This document shows positions 60,716 to 64,000 of a stretch of DNA of 64,000 bases, one piece after another; the first letter of the stretch is position 1, and each line of letters begins with the position of its first letter. The notes under the pieces were generated by a model. That model saw only the letters and a program-made list of their open reading frames with translations. It had not been told where the DNA came from and ran no database searches. A program made the position numbers and the translations under genes. The DNA is from Streptomyces sp. 35G-GA-8 (GTDB lineage Bacteria > Actinomycetota > Actinomycetes > Streptomycetales > Streptomycetaceae): contig NZ_JAMHJQ010000004.1 in the NCBI RefSeq assembly GCF_023534745.1, forward strand, positions 570,203 through 634,202, in the 5' to 3' direction.

Positions 60716-60862
60716 ATGGCAACGGACCACAACACACCAGACCTGGAGATCCGCGTAAGGGGATTCCGTTTGACCGTCCAGCGCATCCCCACAGGACTGC
60801 TCCTGACATTGCTGGTGGCGGTAGGTGGCTCCGGGCTAGGTGCATGGCTCACCAGTCGCTAG
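60716..60862 (+). CDS. 48-aa single-helix membrane protein, copy 3
   Basis: 48 aa, with GGGAGG 7 nt before the ATG, the best site of the three copies. LTVQRIPTGLLLTLLVAVGG then LGAWLTSR aligns end to end with copy 1 at 59900 without gaps. The shared core is QRIP, a hydrophobic helix, GSGL and AWLT. Its stop is 9 bp from the convergent HNH gene. Confidence 0.7.
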   Translation: MATDHNTPDLEIRVRGFRLTVQRIPTGLLLTLLVAVGGSGLGAWLTSR

Positions 60863-60871
60863 AGCGGAGCG

Positions 60872-61207
60872 CTACCGAGCCCCGAACTCGGTACGGGTTT
60901 TGATCTGGTGGCAGTCGTGGCACAGGACTTGGACGTTCGAGTCCACGTCTTCACCGCCGAGGGACAGCGGGCGCACGTGGTCCACGTCCACCCCGTCCGC
61001 GGGGAAGTCGCCCAAGCGCCAGTCACACCAGGCCGAGCCCCGTTCCTGCACTCGCCGGCGGAGCCTCGCAGCAGCATCCCGACGCTTCGCCCGTCGCCTA
61101 CCCCGTGCCCGCCGAGAGCGGATGTTCGGTCGTCCCTCGTACGCCCCGTGGTGCGTCTTGCAGCGGCCCCGATGGGTGGCGGGCTCGGTGCAGTCGATAC
61201 AGCGCAT
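60872..61207 (-). CDS. second HNH endonuclease
   Basis: 111 aa from ATG 61207 with AGGGGG 6 nt upstream. N-terminal zinc knuckle (CIDCTEPATHRGRCKTHH), an Arg-rich helix, then the HNH core DVDHVRPLSLGGEDVDSNVQ and VLCHDCHQIKT. It differs in sequence from the HNH at 59313. It lies between the integrase and the 48-aa genes; role may be packaging or homing. Confidence 0.85.
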   Translation of the reverse strand: MRCIDCTEPATHRGRCKTHHGAYEGRPNIRSRRARGRRRAKRRDAAARLRRRVQERGSAWCDWRLGDFPADGVDVDHVRPLSLGGEDVDSNVQVLCHDCHQIKTRTEFGAR

Positions 61208-61236
61208 GTGCGTCCCCCTGGTGGGTCGTCGTTGTG

Positions 61237-61338
61237 TGCCCGCCCCGAGACTCGAACTCGGGAACTCTGCGGAGTGCGTACGGATCTCCCCGAATCGGGG
61301 GCCGGTACCGCGCACCTCTGGCCGTTGGGTCAGCGGGC
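61237..61338 (-). tRNA. tRNA-like element, anomalous centre
   Basis: On the minus strand a 7-bp acceptor GCCCGCT/GGCGGGC (one T-G pair) with discriminator A and a perfect T-arm CCGAG-TTCGAGT-CTCGG are exactly spaced as in a tRNA. Between them lie 102-nt-total contents too long for a normal tRNA, and no anticodon arm with U33 fits well. It may be a degenerate phage tRNA, one with an insertion, or a decoy structure. Confidence 0.4.
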
Positions 61339-61378
61339 TTGCACGTCCTCGCCGGCTCGGGGCCGGTCCGGACACGGT

Positions 61379-61457
61379 GGGGAGACCACACGAACTTGCA
61401 ACCCCGTTCGGTACCCCCGGTCAAGGGGTAGCTACTGGTGGGCGATGTGGTCTCCCC
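61379..61457. repeat. 12-bp inverted repeat enclosing a tRNA-like fold
   Basis: GGGGAGACCACA (61379-61390) and TGTGGTCTCCCC (61446-61457) pair perfectly. On the minus strand the inside contains an ACCCC-TTGACCG-GGGGT hairpin with a 7-nt loop and T at the U33 position, and a CGAAC/GTTCG stem, resembling an odd cloverleaf. Confidence 0.6.
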
Positions 61458-61693
61458 GCGCTCTGCCACACGACCACTGCGGCCACCCCGTGAGGGTGCG
61501 TGTTGCACGGGCAGAGCTGTTGGTGAGAGTTGGGCACTCGGTCCGCCGTTTCCGGGCTGGTGGGGTGCGCGGTAACCCGCTCTCACTGTGTTGTAAGGAG
61601 CAGCGAATTCCCGGCCCCGCCGTGCGGAGTGCTCGGCTCGGTCGCTCGGTCCCTCACTGTGGTGTGGGGGCCATCAGAGCCCCGAGGGCCGGA

Positions 61694-61788
61694 CCATGAC
61701 GGAATGACGGTTCGGATGCCGGTTTGGTTTTTCCTTAAGTTTTCTATGTGCATTCAAAAAAGTAGGTAGAACCGTCATTCCGTCATGG
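61694..61788. repeat. 20-bp perfect inverted repeat around AT-rich DNA
   Basis: Arms at 61694-61713 and 61769-61788 pair perfectly; each arm holds two ATGACGG units 8 bp apart, four in all. The 55-bp centre is strikingly AT-rich with T-runs and a CAAAAAAG tract. It lies just past the integrase gene, a usual place for attP or a replication/control site. Confidence 0.8.
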
Positions 61789-61891
61789 CTCACCCGCTGG
61801 TCGGCGGAACCGCGTACGCCCGTCTGCGGACATGCGAAAGCCCCGGGCGGTCACGGGACCTCCCGGGGCTGTCCCGCCCTGTATGGAGCTG

Positions 61892-63565
61892 TTACGCGGC
61901 TTGCTCGAACTCGTCTGCGTCGGGCTCCGCGCCTTCCGGGGTTGCCCACACGATGGTCACGCGTTCGTCGCCCTTGAACGCGCCTCCCTGCTTGGGGGAC
62001 TTGGTCACGGTCACGCTGTCGATGGCGAGGGCCAGGAGGTCTTGTCTCATGCCGGGGTCAGCTGCCTCCCACATCTCCGCTGCGTTGCCGTTGACGACGA
62101 ACGAGACGTCGACCCGGGTGCCCCCGGTGAGTTCCCGGATGCGTGCCTCGGCGGCATCGAGGCGCTTTTCCGCAGCGACCTTGTGGGGGATGCGGTACCG
62201 CGCGGAGCGGCCGGTGTAGAAGTCTGCGGCATCGTCCGCGTGGAACTTGTCCAGCTTGGCTTGCGCTGCCTTGAGTTCCGCCCGCGCGTCCTTGATCTCC
62301 TGCGTCTCCTCGGGGCGGGTGAGCGCCTGCCAGCGTTCGGCCACGGCAATCATCAGATCGTCGTCATCGTCCGCACCGTGGAGCCGCGCGGCCCATGCCT
62401 CGACGATGTACCGCTCCAGCGGGGGACGGGAAGCAGATGCGGGCTTGTTGCACGCACCGCCACCTGAGTAGTACTGGCACTCGTAGGACCCGCCGCCGAA
62501 GGACATCGCGTGCCCGCAGTCCGCGCACCGCAGAAGCCCGGTGAGCGGGTGGACCCGGCGCCCTGCCTGGGGCTCGGCGGTGTTGAACATCTGATGCCCG
62601 CTCACGAGCCGGCGGGCCCGTGCGGCAAGACCGGCGGGAATCATCTGCGGCAGGACATCGTCTGTGACACAGCGGACCCGCTCGCCCATGCTGTTGAGGT
62701 AGTGCGCCGGGACCTTCCCCGCGTTCGTGAGGGTCAGCCACCCTTCGTAGACGGGGTGCACGAGGATGGCCCGGACGGTCGCACCGGTCCATGCCCTACC
62801 CGTGGCGGACACGATCCCTTCGGCGTTGAACGCGCGGGATACGGCTCGCGCTGACATGCCCTCGGCGATCCCCGTGTAGATGCGCACGACTACTTCCCAC
62901 GGCGTGATTTCCCGCTTGCCCTTGACCAGGCAGATGTAGGGGGTGTGGTCCGGGGACAGCTTGCGCGTGGCGGGATCGGCGACCAGGCCGAACGGGGCGC
63001 GTGCGAGCCAGCGTCCCTCGTTGCGCTGCTTGGCCTTGGTGCTGCGGACGTTGTGTGACAGACGCTGCGAGTACTCACGCGCGTTCTCCGCACGGTCGAT
63101 GATCCAACGGCGGTCCCGCTCATCCATGGAGTCAAGACGCTCGTAGCCGAAGATCACCCGGGCTTTGCCGAGGATCGGCACGACCGCTTCGGCGCCCTTG
63201 CGGCTGAACCTGTCGAGCGCGTACACCCACAGACAGGTCACTTCACCGTTCAGTACGGCGTCCATGGCCGCGTCGTACTTCGGACGCTTCACATCCGACC
63301 AGGCAGACAAGTTCTCCTTCCACACCTTGCGGACCCGGTACCCGTTCTCATCGGCCCACGCACGGCCCCGCTCCTCCTGTGCGCGGATGGAGAGGGCCCG
63401 TTCCCCCTCGCGGACGACCTTGGACTTACGCAGCAACAGGTCAACTTCGGGGCGGTTGTCGCATGCGGCAGGGACAGGGGCTGTGACCCGTTCGGTGGTC
63501 TTCTTCATGGTCTCTCGGGAGACCAGAGGTTTCCTGCGCGCCTTGACCGGTGTGGCTGTCGCCAT
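61892..63565 (-). CDS. large serine recombinase (phage integrase)
   Basis: 557 aa with AGGGGG 6 nt before ATG 63565. The resolvase-type N-terminal domain begins VDLLLRKSKVVREGERALSI, with the nucleophile Ser in RKSK, and continues LWVYALDRFSRKG. Recombinase domain (about 215-310), zinc ribbon (LLRCADCGHAMSF, ECQYYSGGGAC) and a coiled coil (EIKDARAELKAAQAKLDKFH) follow, the full architecture of phiC31-type integrases. It should join attP and attB without host factors. No excision factor is recognised. Confidence 0.95.
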   Translation of the reverse strand: MATATPVKARRKPLVSRETMKKTTERVTAPVPAACDNRPEVDLLLRKSKVVREGERALSIRAQEERGRAWADENGYRVRKVWKENLSAWSDVKRPKYDAAMDAVLNGEVTCLWVYALDRFSRKGAEAVVPILGKARVIFGYERLDSMDERDRRWIIDRAENAREYSQRLSHNVRSTKAKQRNEGRWLARAPFGLVADPATRKLSPDHTPYICLVKGKREITPWEVVVRIYTGIAEGMSARAVSRAFNAEGIVSATGRAWTGATVRAILVHPVYEGWLTLTNAGKVPAHYLNSMGERVRCVTDDVLPQMIPAGLAARARRLVSGHQMFNTAEPQAGRRVHPLTGLLRCADCGHAMSFGGGSYECQYYSGGGACNKPASASRPPLERYIVEAWAARLHGADDDDDLMIAVAERWQALTRPEETQEIKDARAELKAAQAKLDKFHADDAADFYTGRSARYRIPHKVAAEKRLDAAEARIRELTGGTRVDVSFVVNGNAAEMWEAADPGMRQDLLALAIDSVTVTKSPKQGGAFKGDERVTIVWATPEGAEPDADEFEQAA

Positions 63566-64000
63566 GGGAGACCCCCTGTGACCAGCGGAAACGTCCCGCT
63601 ACCCGAGCAAGTCCCAGAGTGTTGGACCTACTGGGGGAGGGGTCCCCGGGGAAGCACCCATGTTCCGGGGGTCTGTTCCCGGCCTCGGGTCGGTGGGTGG
63701 TCTGCGCAGCAGTGGAGTGGGGCGGCCCGGCACCGGCTCAGCGAGCTGATGTGCGTGGGTAGTTGGGACTCATGCCCCGCTGTGCGGGCTCGTTGTCGCC
63801 TGCACCTGTCGACGGAGGCAAACGGACCACCACCCACCCCCTATGTCCCAGTTTGGCGGGCCGTTCTGAGGTCCCCCGGCCGGTCATGCGTCCTGAGTTC
63901 AGTTAAGTCGTCCCCACGACACATCACCGCCTCCGACCCGCCCAATCAGCGCCTCACCAGTCACACCCACCCCACCACCCACACACCCCCACCAGCGGGG
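63566..64000. other. integrase upstream region to window edge
   Basis: 435 bp without a supported gene; it contains the integrase promoter and becomes C/A-rich at the end (CACCCACACACCCCCACC). The right attachment site could be here or beyond the window; I could not identify it. Confidence 0.4.

Overview
The window is a stretch of a Streptomyces chromosome. It has very high GC, GTG and TTG starts, many 4-nt stop/start overlaps and GGAGG ribosome sites. Its gene order also matches, from memory, the adpA-ornA-ceb-bglC, cdgA, chb3 and cslA-glxA neighbourhood of Streptomyces coelicolor. No database was searched; family names rest on motifs I can see and on recall.

Layout. Positions 1-7859 hold the 3' end of adpA, the oligoribonuclease gene, tRNA-His and the cellobiose uptake regulon cebR / cebEFG-bglC with a perfect CebR operator. 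Positions 8041-14594 hold a two-component system, a spermidine-synthase-like gene, a large TPR regulator and a histidine phosphatase. Positions 14825-20067 hold a PAP2 phosphatase gene overlapping a tight three-gene operon: a Cas4/AddB-type Fe-S nuclease, an unknown 566-aa protein and an SF1 helicase. Positions 20226-23203 hold a small-protein/DUF6879/XRE operon, then a 36-aa cationic peptide gene with a PIMT-like methyltransferase gene. A second peptide/PIMT pair lies at 28538-29879, just after the GGDEF-EAL gene cdgA.

Positions 29993-40024 start with a luciferase-like monooxygenase gene and continue as a catabolic island. The island has two Asp/Glu-racemase-superfamily enzymes, a 2-hydroxyacid dehydrogenase, an amidase, a DUF3830 protein, an EhuBCDA-type ABC importer and an IclR regulator. 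Positions 40117-49749 hold a secreted phospholipase A2, an apparently orphan NarL-type kinase facing an FtsX-type ABC transporter across a perfect palindrome, an LPMO with DasR-like boxes, an SPFH protein and an NlpC/peptidoglycan-binding protein. Three identical tRNA-Lys genes punctuate 24.6-50 kb. cslA-glxA (50589-54553) make the hyphal-tip glycan.

From about 54.9 kb to the end the DNA looks mobile: lower-GC genes, an XRE/DUF397 pair, a P27-type small terminase, a major capsid-like protein, two HNH nucleases, a repeated 48-aa membrane protein, tRNA-like structures and a large serine integrase. Large terminase, portal, protease and tail genes are missing, so this is either a decayed prophage or a phage-satellite-like element.

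The most interesting candidates for something undescribed are the two stand-alone peptide-PIMT pairs (possible aspartimide peptides), the nuclease-unknown-helicase operon, and the minimal capsid/TerS/integrase element.
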